Below are positions 1-12,954 of a stretch of 64,000 bases of DNA, one piece after another; position 1 is the first letter of the stretch, and each line of letters begins with the position of its first letter. Location: contig NC_056551.1 in the NCBI RefSeq assembly GCF_910596095.1, forward strand, positions 13,905,501-13,969,500. Reading direction: 5' to 3'. The DNA comes from Thunnus maccoyii. Lineage: Eukaryota; Chordata; Actinopteri; Scombriformes; Scombridae. The notes under the pieces were generated by a model. That model searched no databases. It was given only the letters and a program-made list of their open reading frames with translations, and was not told the DNA's origin. A program made the translations under genes and the position numbers.

Positions 1-961
1 CTCAGTCAGATAAAGGATCAATGTGTCAGACCGACCAGACTAACATATTCAACTAAACAACCTCTCTATCCCTGCACTCTCTCTGCTACTAGGGGATGGA
101 GAGGGGGGATGGAAGGTTAACAAGGAGGTTGCATTTTGGTCGTTTTGCTAACAAGGGGGATGGCATATCCCCTCATCTCCCCCTCATATCGGCTACTTGC
201 CATAAATTAGAACAATGTAGCTTGCTTTCTCTTTTTAATTAGCTTAGTTAATTTGCTTTTAATGGCCTGACAGTTTTCACCAGAAAAAAAAAAGTTTAAA
301 TGCTCAAATGACCTATGTTTACATTTCCAATAGCAAAGACCTGGAGGTCAGGGTGCATGGCTGTGCATGCAAAATGTGTGATTTTGACATCAAAGATAGA
401 AGTTCACATCCTGTTTCCTACCAACAGTCAACCTTGATTTCTGTTGAAATCAAGGTTTCCTAACCTCAACAAAGTAGATTTAGATGCCTAAACGTAACCA
501 AAAATACAGGGGCAGCAGATCAGAAAAAGTTCATATGGATCATCGTGAAACGGCCATTAGATATGAAGACTCTCATATTATTGATATTTCTTGCATTATT
601 TTTTTGAACAGTTATGTGCAAATTATTAAAATGCACACTTGATGGATTATTATATTGAAAACTACCACCATGATTTACCAACATTTATAACTGCAGACCT
701 GATGTCTTTTTATAAAGTGACAAAAACATGACGCTTTATCAAATATTTATTTTCTAATAAGCCATCAAGGCTGTTATAAAGGTTAATAAATCATCAATGA
801 AGGATCATGGTTTTCTCACTTTTTTCCCAATCATCAAGAAAATTTAGACAGATGTTATGCTAGAGGAGGCACAACAGTTTTTTTTCACAACCTGGCAACT
901 CAAATTATTACTATCTACTAAACATTAATTAAGTACTATTTATAAAGCCAAGATGACTGAC
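1..961. other. Presumed mpx intron, nothing else recognised
   Basis: AT-rich DNA downstream of the last visible peroxidase exon. No further peroxidase exon, RNA gene or clear repeat was seen on either strand; it most likely belongs to an intron of the gene. Confidence 0.4.
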
Positions 962-3319
962 CTGCAATGAAACAGGGCACTTCTCTGGCATTTGTGTTGT
1001 TGGTGACTCTTCCACGAGTGGCACACATTTTCACCTGCATAGGGTGGAAGGGCAGCAGCTCACGCCCGTTGTCTTTGAACTCTGCATTCACTCGCAACAG
1101 TCCACCATCCCTATCAAGGTCACGAAGAAAGAGGGCAAGCTTGTCCTCAGAGCCGTAAACCTGGCTGAGATCCAGGAAGGCTGTCAGGGCATTGATCTGC
1201 TCTCTCTTGTTGGGCTCTCCGCCAAAATTGTAGGCTGAGAATCCTGTTCCGCAAACAGGGGCTGATCTAAACGAAGGGATGCAGCTCTCTGGGCCTGGGC
1301 GAATACGGGGGTCATTGGGAGGAATCTGTTTTTAGGAGACAGAAGTCAAAAGGTTATGGATAGAATCTTTTAGTGAAAACAACATCCAAGTGTTTGGGTT
1401 TGAGTTTGAGTTTTGACACCAACCGCGATGGGGATGCACGGCTCAGTTCGCTCACAGCTTTCATCACAGTTCACCCCATTACTAAAGGAGCGGATGCTGG
1501 GGGAGAAGGGCGTGAAGGTGAGATCGTGGTCGTTCCACTGGCCAAACAAGGTCACCATGTGAGTGAATTCTCTGTCGCTAACCACACCTCCGTCATTTGT
1601 ACTGAGGATGTTATTGGACACTTGTCGGACCTGAGATCAGAGCAGAAATGGTTGGTTTCAATTCATATCAGTATTTCTCAATAAAACTGTCTTTTAAGCG
1701 ACTGTCATCAAGATCGTACCAGGGGGAGCAGGAAGTTGTTGATCCTTCGGTTGTTCCATCCTTTTGGTTGGGAGATGCCATCGTCATATTCGGCGGCCAG
1801 CAAGCGGCGGAAGGGAGTGTTGGAGGCTCCGAGGCGAGGTTTGTTTCTAAAAGCGAACAAGAAATGTCCATGTTTAGAAACACTGCTTGAGAAATGCCAG
1901 AAAAGTGGACACATCTTCTGCGGTGTATGGCCTAAGACATTTTGGTGTATTTCACAAGCATTTTCTCTCAAAGTAAGCACTGTTAAATCTAAGAGACTCT
2001 GTCACAAAATCAACCAATTCTTGCCAAGTTGCCCTTAATTAAACACAAACTTAACTTTTTTCCTAAATATAACTGGAAAGCAAGAAGTCAAAACAGGTAA
2101 CCAAAATGCAGAAATTTAGGAAATTAAAATATGCCTGGTTAAGTTTTTTGAGAAAAGAATTTAAACTTAAGGTTTCAGTTTACATAAAAATAATATTTGC
2201 ATGTAAAACTGTATGTATGATAGCAGACAAAATACAGAGGCAAACCATTTTCACTCTAACATGTTTAATATAAAGTATGATATTCAAGTATCTCTTACAG
2301 GTTGTTGCAGACGCTCGTGATTGTGCGATACTTGTTAATGTTTTGTGTGGTACGGCAGGATGGAATTCTGGTTCGAGCAGCACATCCGGTTATAGCGGCA
2401 AGCCTTTCCAGGTCCTCTGTAGTGAGCAAATCTAAAAGATTCAGAAGACACATTTAATGGGTTTCCAGTGTGTATGCATGTCTGTCTAATTTATGTCTAG
2501 TCCTTAATTACAGCTTTGAAGTGCTTCACAATGCCATCTTTATGAAAGAATAAACCTCAGACCCTCAACCAGAACCAGGAAAAGTTGTCACAAAAACAAT
2601 ATGTTTGTGTGTGTCTTTTTTTGTTTGGGTGCTGTGTGCCGTGTCTGACCTGTTGCGTTGAGTGAGCGTTTGTGCACATGGTGCACCCTGTCGTGCACCA
2701 GACGGAGGGTTTGTCCCATGTAGTCTGCAGATCTCACAGCTGAGCGTGTGTCTCCACGAGGCTGCTTCAGGAGACGAAGAATATCTTGAGGTCTCACCAC
2801 ATCCCTGCGGACTCGACGCAGACTCCTGGAGGAGAAAAAGTCACACAGTTGAATACTTAAGTCCTAAATTGTGGTCCTAATGGAGGTTCTGTAACTTACA
2901 ATTACTGAGCTACAGAGTTACTGTAAATAATAGCTTGCCTGCCAAAGAAAAAGCTTTTAATTTTACATTTATGCAGAATTAATCTGACAAATAATCTTGT
3001 TTTTTACTCTGTGAGATGAAATGAAGCCTTAAAATGAACTCACTCTTCCCTGGAGTACTTGTATGCATCATCCACAATTTTCTTTGCCTCCTCAAAACAG
3101 TCTTGAAGGAAAGGACTGCCGAGATATTTCCCTGCAAAGAAACAACGCATTTAACCAAAGGATTTGAAAGTTGACTATACACTGATGTAACACAGACAAA
3201 TTCAGGTATAAATAGAAATTAGAAATGTGTCTGCAGTGTGAACGATGTAGTCTACCTGCTTGCTCGGCGTGAGCCGGCACCAGGCAGATGCCCAGCAAAA
3301 GAAGGACAGAGAAAAGCAT
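962..3319 (-). CDS. mpx: Myeloid/eosinophil-type haem peroxidase, 5' part of gene (continues off the left edge)
   Basis: Animal haem peroxidase of the MPO/EPX/LPO family: uses H2O2 and halide to make hypohalous acid in granulocyte granules. Coding exons on the minus strand: 3319-3256, 3131-3044, 2825-2650, 2431-2299, 1846-1720, 1630-1424, 1325-962; reading frame is kept at every junction, giving 386 codons. The first exon encodes a signal peptide (MLFSVLLLLGICLVPAHA). Then come a propeptide-like stretch, the conserved block around TSVCNNLNKPRLGASNTPF, AAEYDDGISQPKGW, the distal haem-site motif GQWNDHDLTFTP (Asp-His that bind the haem), NGVNCDESC, IPPNDPRIRPG and REQINALTAFLDLSQVYGS. The exon at 962 ends in phase 1 after PCFIAG, where the family continues with the proximal-His half, so the rest lies beyond base 1. 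The donor after residue IPIA (GTTGGT, 1423-1418) is weak. mpx versus epx cannot be decided from half a gene. Confidence 0.9.
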
Positions 3320-3448
3320 CTCTGAAACAAACAATCAAACACAATTCATTAGCACTAAAACTACATTCACTGCATTTGTTAAGATGCATACACAAATACG
3401 AATAAAAATCTATAAAGCATCCAAACAAAGAAAAAGAAATCTCATTAC

Positions 3449-3541
3449 CTGTGCCAGTGAAGGTACCTGTGAAGATTGCAGATGATCTTTGAGATCTGGA
3501 GTATGCTGTGTTGTCCCGACCTGTTGTCATTCTTTTTTATA
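3449..3541 (-). promoter_or_regulatory. mpx core promoter and non-coding first exon
   Basis: On the minus strand a TATA box (TATAAAAAA, 3541-3533) lies about 30 bases upstream of a probable start near 3510. The putative 5'UTR exon ends at 3449 before a good donor (GTAATGAG). A second possible donor (GTACCTTC) lies slightly upstream in the transcript. The next exon's acceptor (TTTGTTTCAG) sits just before AGATGCTT, which holds the start codon. Inferred from sequence only. Confidence 0.55.
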
Positions 3542-3544
3542 CAC

Positions 3545-5747
3545 TGAGGCCTCGCCCCCCTGGGTTGTCCAGGTGAAGTCACAGGCGGTAAAAAACAGTT
3601 CCTTGTTCCTTGTCACTTTGCTGAGGGAAATCTTTTGTTTTTATCAGTTATTGTTTTTGGTCAGTTGATAAGAGATATGTTCTTTATTATTTAGAAAACA
3701 ATATAATAAGGCACATAACAAGTGCTACTGGAATTGGTGATAATGGACATCAGTAACAGTAACAGTGATGATATCAGTTTGTTAGCTTTTTAGTATTTTA
3801 ACATGAAGCTATATGAATAAACCATACTCTTATTGATTATTATAATTTTAATATAGATGTGTTTTTAAGGACCATTACAGACAGATTTTAGAAATAATGT
3901 TGTCTACTTTTTTGCATTAATCTTCTAGCCTTCAAGCCTGTTTTTTATCGTGAAGGAGGTTTGGACTGTTTTCTTATATTTTTTAAATTTGATTTTTTAA
4001 ATTAATTTAATTTAATTGGTTCTAGTATTTTTCCCCAGAGCAAATAGTCTTAGGAGAGGTTTTATTGTTGCCTTGTTCATTTTTGTTTTCATAAAGGGGA
4101 TTAGGACAGTGTTGTGGTGGTGTTTACTCATCTGTTGTTGCCATATTGCCACTGTTACCACACAGAAACTGATCAACTTGAGAAAGTCAGTGAGAAGAGG
4201 AAGTCATTAACACTTGTTTCCAATGATAAAAAATACTAATGAGCACAGTTTACCCATCAGTTACTTTGAATAATTGTTGGAGTGCAAACAAGTGTTGATG
4301 ATGTAATATCTCTCAGACCTTGCTTCTCTCTTTTGATTCTCTTTTTAACTTAATTTTTTTAATTCACTGCAAAATTGTTGTTTTTTTTTAACCTGACTGA
4401 GTGAACCGCAGAAGATTTCCAGTGTTCATGTACCCTGTGCCTGTGCAAATGGCCATTAAGTCTCTTGAATCTTGAGTTAATCCATCATTAGCCTCTGAGT
4501 AAAATCCCTAATCACATTTTTATTTACTTTTTAGTGAGGAGTTCAAAACAGTTGTGTATTAACTAAAGGTGTTAGTCACACAGCAACACAGGTAAATAAG
4601 TAATAGGTTGTGTGAGATATGGTTGCACAACAAGGAAAAGGAAAGCCAGATATACGGTTAAACACAAGATTACCTTGAAAAAGTGTTTGGGTGTGGAGCC
4701 CTGTGTCTGAGGTATTTATATACAATGGTTTTTTCACAGTCATCACACAAAATGGTCATTGATAATAAAACAAGGAACCTGGAGGTTTGAGAAATGAGCC
4801 CTTGAAAGCCTGGCATTCAATAACTAACTGATTGTTACTGATAATGTGAACAACTTATTTGTGGGCCATTATGTCATCATATAAGCCCAATACACTAAAA
4901 ACCCTTAAATAACCTCTAAAAAACACCATTACAAATTAAATGACAGATTACGGCAAAGTGTTCGGGATTCTATTGTTATCTAGTTCAGACTACAGGATCT
5001 CATTGGGAATTTGATTTAATTATGACTCTTCTGACTGCAAAATTTGAATCAGGATCCTAAACACCCTGCAGATTGATCGGACATCCCACCTTGGCCATTG
5101 TTTAAACCTAGTGAGGTGTAAAAATTATTTAAAGAAAAGGGAAAGGTTGGGTGCACACTGAAATGTGCAAACTCCCCAAAAGTTCATTGATGCAATGTTT
5201 CGACCTCTGCCAATTTGTATGCTGTGTTTGTCCTGTACCTGAACCCACTATGTGCACACTATCCACCCTTTTGACTTCAAACTTATTTACAGACAAAATT
5301 TTAACTAAAATGGTTTAAAAGGAGACACAATTAAAAAGCTGAGGAACAAGTTGCACTAAAGTGAATACAAGTGATTGACAGTAAACATGATTCTTTGGTT
5401 TCTTCTCATGTTAAGGGAATTTTCATGCACCAGAAAGACTATTTTTAATTTCAGCAGTTTCAACATGAGATTTCAGTTTGTCTGCTTGCACAGGAGAGTT
5501 GCACTAATCGTGTCCAGTTCCCCTTTTGAAGGAAGTTCAAGAAGTAGAAATTTACAGCGATGGCTGAAACATTGTTGGTCAACTTCAGGATGTAGCAAGA
5601 AATCACATTTCACCAGTGAGATGGTTGGTGAGCGTCCGCTTTCTTGTGAACTTGTTGAGAAATTTGACTTTTACAATCAAGCAACAATTCTGTACAGACA
5701 GAAGCAGAAACATTGTATAATTAAAAACACGAACACCGGGTTTTAGC
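3545..5747. other. Intergenic, no gene seen
   Basis: AT-rich sequence upstream of the peroxidase gene. A 123-codon open frame at 5375-5746 (plus) has no recognisable domain, no conserved motif and ordinary intergenic base use, so it is not called as a gene. Confidence 0.5.
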
Positions 5748-6565
5748 AGTGGCAATAAACAAATACTCCATTACAAGTCCTGCATGAAAAATCTTACTTA
5801 AGTAAAAGTACATAAGTATTAGCAGTAAACTATACTTAAAGTCTTAAAGTAAAAGTACTCATTTGGTCCCTCTGACTGATATATCATTATATATGACATT
5901 ATTAGATTATTAATTACTGAGGCATCAGTGTGTAAGCAGCATGTTACTGTTGTAGCTGCTGGAGGTGGAGCTAGTTTGAGCTACTTTAGATACAGTTAGC
6001 TAGTTTAGCCCAGTGGCTGCCAACCTAGGGGTCAGGCCCCTCTAAAGGGTCACCAGATAAATCTGAGGGGTCATGAGATGATTAATGGGAGAGGAAAGAA
6101 GAAAAAACAAAATACTGATACACAAATCTGTTTTCAGTTTTTGGACTTTTTCTCTAATCTTTGATTTTTGGTGAAATATCGGATCACATGAACATTTATT
6201 GAAATGAAGGCATGTGAGAAGTTTAGAGGGAAAAACCACTATTTGGTGCAGCTGTTAACAACTCATAGACATCTGAAATGTGACTCCGACTACACACTGC
6301 TTTTTGTTAGACATCAAAACCTAAAAAGACCACTGGTTTCATCTTTAACAATGTGTTGTATTTTAAAAGCTTGTCCGTTGTGTCAAATCTTCATCTGAAA
6401 AGTAACTAAAGTTGTCAAATAAATGTGGTGGAGTAGAAAGTACAATATTTCCCTCTGAAATGTAGTGAAGTGGAAGTATATTCTCAAGTAAAGTACAAGT
6501 ACCTCAAAATTGTATTTAAGTACAGTACTTGAGCAAAACTACCTAGTTACTCTCCACCACTATCA
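5748..6565. repeat. Teleost dispersed repeat with AGTAAAAGTA / AGTACTTGAG ends (probable non-autonomous DNA transposon)
   Basis: The left part carries runs of TACTTAAGTAAAAGTAC and the right part AAAGTACAAGTACCTCAAA and TACAGTACTTGAGCAAAACT, ending near TCTCCACCAC. The ends are imperfect inverted copies of each other. This resembles a very common percomorph repeat, recalled without a search. The middle has no coding capacity. Confidence 0.5.
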
Positions 6566-8125
6566 TTTAGTGAGGCAGAGCGTCAACAATGCCTTATAGT
6601 GCTGTTGGTAATAAGAGTAATTCACCCGGTCCAGGAAGCAGAGGTGATGAGTCATTTGTGCCATTTATGACAACAATAACTTTGTATACAAGCCGGTTTA
6701 ATGCAGACCTCACCTTTTCCATGAACACAATAAGGAAACTGTGAAATTCATAATGATGGCAATAAATTCAAGGCATCTTCGCCCAGACTGACACGAAAAG
6801 GAGTTTCCCACATGCAGGAAATTTAATACTACACCAAAATTGATGTGACTGCAATCAGTTTCATTTAGTCACTTTAATTAAACCTAGAAAAGAAGAGCAG
6901 GAGCTTGTGTCCATCCATGTACATCACTGAGGGCTTTATGCATAACATCAGTTCTGTCGCAAACATCCATGTATAAAAGAAACTTTCTGCTTCCTCATTT
7001 AACAGACATTTTGTCTGAGTTTGTCTCACCACAACGATCAAGATCAACAGATTTGAGCAAGAGCTGATGGCAGCTGTCTCAAACAGCCAGGAAATGTTTC
7101 ATTTTCAAGATGGATATTAGGGCCTTTATAAGCCATTAAACAAACAGAATTACTTATTATGTTTGACTTATGTATAAGGTTATGTAGGTCACGTGTAGGT
7201 CATGTAGAGTCTTGCTAAACTAAAAGCCAGTTTGAGGAAACTGTGGTCTTGCTTTCTGTTCTTCATCTGTATTTCCTTTTTTGACACAAATTCATAGGCC
7301 AAACGTGGAGACATGTGCACAGCCTTTACACTTCACATGCTTCATTAACTTATTTATTTTTTCTATAAACTACTAAATTACAGCAAATAAGTAAACGTAT
7401 ACATGTACCTCAACTTAAACTTCCTACAGCCCTTTAACCTCAGTGCTTCTAGGTTTCATTCCTAATTTGAGAGACATAATATCTGCGTGACAGGACATCT
7501 GACCATTAGATCTGAAGTTATTGGGTTCCTCTTCTCCTTCTCTACCTTTTTTTATGTAACTGAAAGTTGTGGGAAGACTTAATCCTTGACAGGTAGAGCT
7601 ACACATATATTCATCTAGGCTCGTGGGATTTTTTTAACCCTTGATGAATGATGAACTGGTACAAGGTAAAGGATTGATTTAATAGCTTTTTACACACAAA
7701 ATCCACTGAAATGTCAAGTGAATATTTCAAAAACAACTCAGGCTATCAGCAAATTATGTTCTGTAGTGTCTGTGTGGAGTTTCTATGTAGCTTCAATATT
7801 TGTGTGCATATCTAATGTAGCTATTTATATGTATAATTGGATTATTGCAACAACAAGCGTAGTACATGTACAAAAGGTATTATTGGACATACAGCAGACG
7901 TTTGTTGTGTATGTCTACAGCTTTGCATATTATACAGAATAAGTTTTCAAGTGTGTATCATTAGTGGGACATAATACAAGATGCATTTTGTCTTTTGTAC
8001 AGATATTTTTCATCATAAAAAAATAGGAACTATTATTACTGAAGCCTTTTCATAGAAAGATTTTGCCTGGAATTAAGAGAAACACTTTTTTACTCATGAC
8101 CTCTTCCCTGTTACAGTCATTAATA
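6566..8125. other. Intergenic, nothing recognised
   Basis: About 1.6 kb of AT-rich DNA without exon-like open frames, RNA genes or clear repeats. Confidence 0.4.
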
Positions 8126-8600
8126 GAGCAGTTCAGTTCAGTTCAGTTTTATTAGACATATGTGGGTCATTTGTAGTCATACAAGGTCAAAGGTACAATC
8201 AAATGTGTTGGACAAGAAAACAGGTCAGCTCAGTAATACGAACACTAGTCGTATAAAATATAGAATATAAGATAAAAAATTAAATAAAGATGGGATGAGA
8301 TATGAATAAAATATAACACTATATACAAAAAGAGATTTTATGTATGAATGTGAAAGTGACGAGTGTATACAACAGTATTGTGCATTGGGTATGTAGCAGC
8401 AGTTTCAGTAAGTTTATCCACGTCTTACAACTGAACACGTTTACTAATATGAAGTTACATTTTCACCTCTGGCCCTTTTAACATCTGGATGTCTGCTTTC
8501 CAGCATTGATTCAAATCAGTCACACAGAACAGAAGTTTGGTCGAAGCACAGAAACGTGTGTCGATTAGGTGGATAAACTCATGTAGTATAAAATTACTGT
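8126..8600. repeat. Probable dispersed repeat fragment
   Basis: Starts with a short tandem CAGTT motif followed by TTTTATTAGACATATGTGGG and an AT-rich tract. The wording resembles 3' ends of fish retroposons, but the family could not be assigned by eye. Confidence 0.3.
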
Positions 8601-8624
8601 AAATAATGTATCATGTACAAAAAT

Positions 8625-9165
8625 CAAGCCTCTTATGATGATTTATAATCGAGCAATTAAAATTCTAGACAGAAGACATTAAGACCATATCACTGTCATG
8701 TTCTTAAGAAATTAAATATGTTACGTTTTGATAATTTTATTAAATGTGCTAACCAGGCTCCTCATGTGCTCAGTGACATCATGGTATCTCTCTCTCAGGG
8801 TTGCAGTAACAAGAGGTGCGTCTACCGGGAATTGTAAGGTGCTCTCTCGTAAATCCTCACTTGGACAGGCGGCTTTTTCTGTCCTGGGGATCAGCGTGTG
8901 GAACTCCTTACCCATAGAACTCAAAATGGATCATGACTGGGATCATTTTAAACTCAAATTGATTGTAAAGAGGGATCATTGGTGTAGATGTAGTCGTGAA
9001 TGATCTGGTGCTTGTTGTTCTATGAAATTGTTATTGTATCATTGTTTATGTTGTGCTGTTTTGTATGTATTTTCTTGTTGAGTTTTGTGTTTTGTGCTAT
9101 GTGTTATGTGGCATTGGTTCATGCTATATGCTTGTCCCTGTACAAATAAACATTAAAAAACATAC
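8625..9165 (+). mobile_element. LINE 3' fragment (C-terminal end of a non-LTR reverse transcriptase)
   Basis: The plus strand encodes YNRAIKILDRR, then after an interruption DNFIKCANQAP and, in the 8728-9003 open frame, SSLGQAAFSVLGISVWNSLP, the typical tail of L2/Rex-like fish LINE proteins (conserved WNSLP). A short 3'UTR ends in CAAATAAACATTAAAAAA near 9160. It is a 5'-truncated, inactive copy with at least one stop between the conserved pieces. The exact LINE clade is not certain. Confidence 0.65.
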
Positions 9166-9429
9166 AAATAGGTAGTAATTTCTTTGTGGTGATTGGTGTC
9201 CACAGCTCAGTCAAAAACACTGCAGACAAAAGGCTTCAATGTCTCCATGTTCAACTGTAGGTGAATTACATTTTGCACAGAAGCACTTGTTATTCACCTG
9301 GAGAATATGAGCTAGCTGTGTAAAATTCGTAGCAAGGGGGAAGCAGCCATGTGCAAGATAAGCTATGAAAGAAAGACAAAGAAAAAGCACAAACATGTAA
9401 GGTGAGGAGGAAGAAACTGACAAAAATGT

Positions 9430-9790
9430 TGCAATGTGTCATGGAATCCCGCCCACTCTCTGCTGATATCTCCAGCCCAGACAAAATCCGCCCAATACTC
9501 CAGATAAAAAAAGCAAATGGGGGTCAATGTGCCATTCATTGAATGTTTTTTGTTTGGCTGTTGGGTGAAAACTGACAAAACAAACCACATCAAAACTCAT
9601 GCAAGTCAATGGGGAAAAAGAGAAGAAAACACTAAGAAGGGAAAACAAGTGTGTATTTCCGGAAGTTGTATACAACAACACCTGTTGGTAAAAAAACAGT
9701 TCCACTCATTTGGCACCCTAGGCGACCGCCTATTTGACCAATGCCGCGGGCCGCCCCTGCTTCAACGGGTCTATTTTTATTTCCATATTA
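9430..9790. repeat. Patchwork of short fish repeats
   Basis: Includes a tract ending GGCACCCTAGGCGACCGCCT and GGGCCGCCCCTG (9710-9762), wording seen in common teleost repeats, next to AT-rich unassigned DNA. No coding evidence. Confidence 0.3.
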
Positions 9791-10319
9791 TAAAAATAAA
9801 ACGTGCATCATAAATGCTTATTAGGCAATGCAATTCTCTGTTGTAATGTTTAGTGTAAAACAGACACACTAAAGACTTTTGAATTAATGACACACATACT
9901 CTGCCATAAACTACTGGTCATAAAGATAAGCATGTGAAGACATGTCTGGGAAACCTTAAATCAAGATAAAAATAGCACCACTTGACACACACGTGAGGTT
10001 TTGTTTTTTTTACTGCACATTTACTGTTCAAGTCAACAACTACAATCTGACAGTATTCAACAAAACAAAACAAACAACACCGGAGGTTTATCTGTTTTCT
10101 AAAGAAAATAGTGCTAACGTAATTACATGATTTCTGTATTAACTAGTGTTATACAGATAATGATTCAGTGGCTTTATTTGTATGATGGACTTTGTTATAA
10201 TATGATTTTTGCTGAAACAAAAAAGAAGATTGTCCATATTTCTTATAACAAAATGGATTCCCTGATTGATTTCATACTTCGTAGCTCATTCACTAATGCC
10301 AGAACTGACTCTTAGACTT

Positions 10320-11165
10320 CAGGACTTACTTTAAAAGGGTCCCATTACAAACATTTCATTAATGGTTTATAACATACTATAATGTAGTTAAAAGCAAATA
10401 TAAGGACATTTAAGTGTTTATTAATGACTGTAACCTGTCCTATGAAGACATTTTATATTATTACAAATGTATTATTTTGCCATTTATTATCTGTATATAC
10501 ATCAGTCTCCACTTATGGGTGCCCACAGGAGGAGTTCTAGTTATTGACAAATACATTAATAAACACTTATATATTCTTACAATTTCATTATAGTGTGTTT
10601 TTCCCAGTTTCAATGTTTGTATACTGCTTATAAATGCTAAATAGGGGACTTAAAGTAAAGTGTTACAGAAACATGTTAATTTAGATGAGAAGTGTTTATT
10701 ATACTCAAGAGAATAAAGTTGATGAATGAAAGAAAAGTGAAGAGGCAGCTTTGTTATTCTTAGACCCTCATCATGTGGGCCTCAAATGTAAAGTTTAGCC
10801 TGAGGGTGGCGCCAGAGAAAGCAGCCATTTTGTTACATATCAGAGACATACTAGATATATTCTGTACAGTACATTTAGGACATCTCAGATGCAGCTTATA
10901 AGGCATAGCTTTATATTGCTGGACTCTGTACAACTTTCTGCAATATAAGCTGCACTTTATACTTAACTTTGATCTCTGAGGCTGAATGTTAAGATGCTAA
11001 ACTTAAATTTCCCACTGTTAGCATAATAAATATATGTGAAGGCAAGACAAGTATTGAATATTAACATGCTGACATTGAGCATGTAACATCTGGCATGTTG
11101 GGATGCTAATGTTCAAATGCATTTACTAACGCTTCCATTTGAGACACTGATCATGTCCACAGAAT
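10320..11165. repeat. Two repeat fragments in gene-free DNA
   Basis: 10320-10680 has the repeated TTTATTAATGACTG / TTAATAAACACTTAT wording of a dispersed element, ending in TAAAGTGTTAC. 10770-11165 has GGTGGCGCCAGAGAAAG and runs of GATGCTAA and ATGCTGACATTGAGCATG like the element at 15715-16085. No protein coding potential. Confidence 0.35.
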
Positions 11166-12547
11166 TTTAATAATAATTATAAAACAATGTTCTGTTATGT
11201 CCTGAAGGAAATGGATAAAAAGCAATACAGTTTTCGAAATGTTAAGAGCTGTGTTGTCAAACAGATACTTTTAACAAGCTGGTTTAATAACCCGCATCTG
11301 TGATTTGTTGACATTAAGAATAAACCTAAATTGTATGACTTAGGACTGCATTGGTAATGATTGTTCTTGTAAATACGCAGACAGGTTTTAAGTCCTACCA
11401 CTGGCATCGGCGGGCGAAGATGAGATTAAACAAAAAGCTTTTGAGGAAATCATATCTTACAGACACAAAAGCAGAACAAGATCGACTGGGTAAGATTGAC
11501 ATTTGATTTGCCACCAGGTTTTCTAACAATTACTGGCAACACGTCAGTGATCATACCTGACATAAGTCTCTGTAATACTGATAGTAAAGACTGTTAGTAT
11601 GAAAAAAAAGCACAAAAACAAGACCAAAAAATAATGCACATAGTAGAGTATAATAGTGAAATAAACAATGAAAATGTTAAACCGATAACACAAGACTGTA
11701 TCTTTAAGTGAGATAATGAAAGTATATTAATAGAAGCAGCAGAGGATAGTGCTTCAACATGAGCTACGGGACATAAATCAAGACACATGGTGAAATGTGC
11801 CAAAAGTTTGGTGAGCATTTCTATGGAAACCCAGCACTAATGGTAAATGATCTCTTGATGTATCACAAGATGTCTGTTATAAATGTCTGACCAGTTAATC
11901 TTAACACAACTAAACCTATTCTACAGTATAATGGCCAAACAAAGGCTTGTACTCTATAAATCATTAATTAAAATAATTTATTTATATCCTTTTGGACAGC
12001 ATGTTTAGTTCAAAGCACAATTTATTGTTATTATTTATTATTCATTGTATACCAGCTGCATGATTATTCTAGATATCCTAGTAAGACGCTACAGAATCAA
12101 CTTTGTATTTACGTGTGTTCTCATAACAACATTTGTAAATATGATAAGATCTGTTTGATGTAAGGACATTGGATCTGATTGCTACACACACACACAGACT
12201 TTCTTAACTTTCAAAACATTTTATAATTAAAGATGTGAAAACTGCTGCTGGATTTAAACCATGGATATCCCGGGGCCTTGTTTTCCTTCATGTTATTTGA
12301 AATTTGAAAATAATTTCAAAGGGAAGTGTATGTCTGTGTCCTGCACACTGGGCACAGTATGAGAGCAGGAGCAATAAAATGGAAGTTGCATTAAAATGAG
12401 ATGGTACTGACCTACATCAGTGGGTGATTTATGAACGTTTCTGTAGACTCTGATTGGAGAAAGTGATACTGTGTATATATGTCAATGTGTAATTTGTCAA
12501 GTGCCCCTCAAGTTGGACTTCAACACCCGGAAAATGTATTTGGCTCA
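11166..12547. other. Intergenic, nothing recognised
   Basis: AT-rich DNA with a short ACACAC tract at 12185-12196; no exon-like frames or RNA genes seen. Confidence 0.4.
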
Positions 12548-12733
12548 TTAGTTTGCTTCAGGACAGAGATAAAACTTAGAAAAGGCACGTGACAATGCCA
12601 GGATATCAATACCGTGGCACACTTCCATCAGCCTTCCCGGATTAGAGATTGCACTCACGACCTTCCCAGATTTGGTGATATAGTTCAAGGGCTCAGTTCC
12701 AGTGCCATCCAGTTTCTTAATTAGCCCAATCTG
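12548..12733 (-). pseudogene. Exon-like open frame, unassigned (relic or last exon of an unknown gene)
   Basis: Reading the minus strand, a convincing acceptor (GACATTGCAG) is followed by an open frame to a stop at 12548. The protein begins IGLIKKLDGTGTEPLNYI and ends SKFYLCPEAN. Codon use looks protein-like, and the pattern (KSGKVVSAISNPGR) is loosely like the NAD(P)-binding part of medium-chain dehydrogenases, but I do not recognise it firmly. No matching upstream exons were found toward higher coordinates before the saposin genes, so it may be a relic exon. A chance frame is also possible. Confidence 0.3.
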
Positions 12734-12954
12734 CAATGTCCACGTCACTGGGTTACACTAGGTTAACATCACAGCAGCTTAGTATCAGGAAGCCAAAACA
12801 AATAAACTCCAAACAACAGCAAACCAAATCCTGCCTTATTAAGTCTGCTCTCATTGACATAAATGGAGTGGACAAAATATAAAAAATATCTCTCAACATA
12901 ATGTTATTTTATAATGTGAATGTGTGCCCTTTATATAAAACCTACACAGTATGT

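Noticed and set aside
5375-5746. 123-codon plus-strand frame
   Set aside because: No domain, no splice context and no protein-like composition; probably chance.
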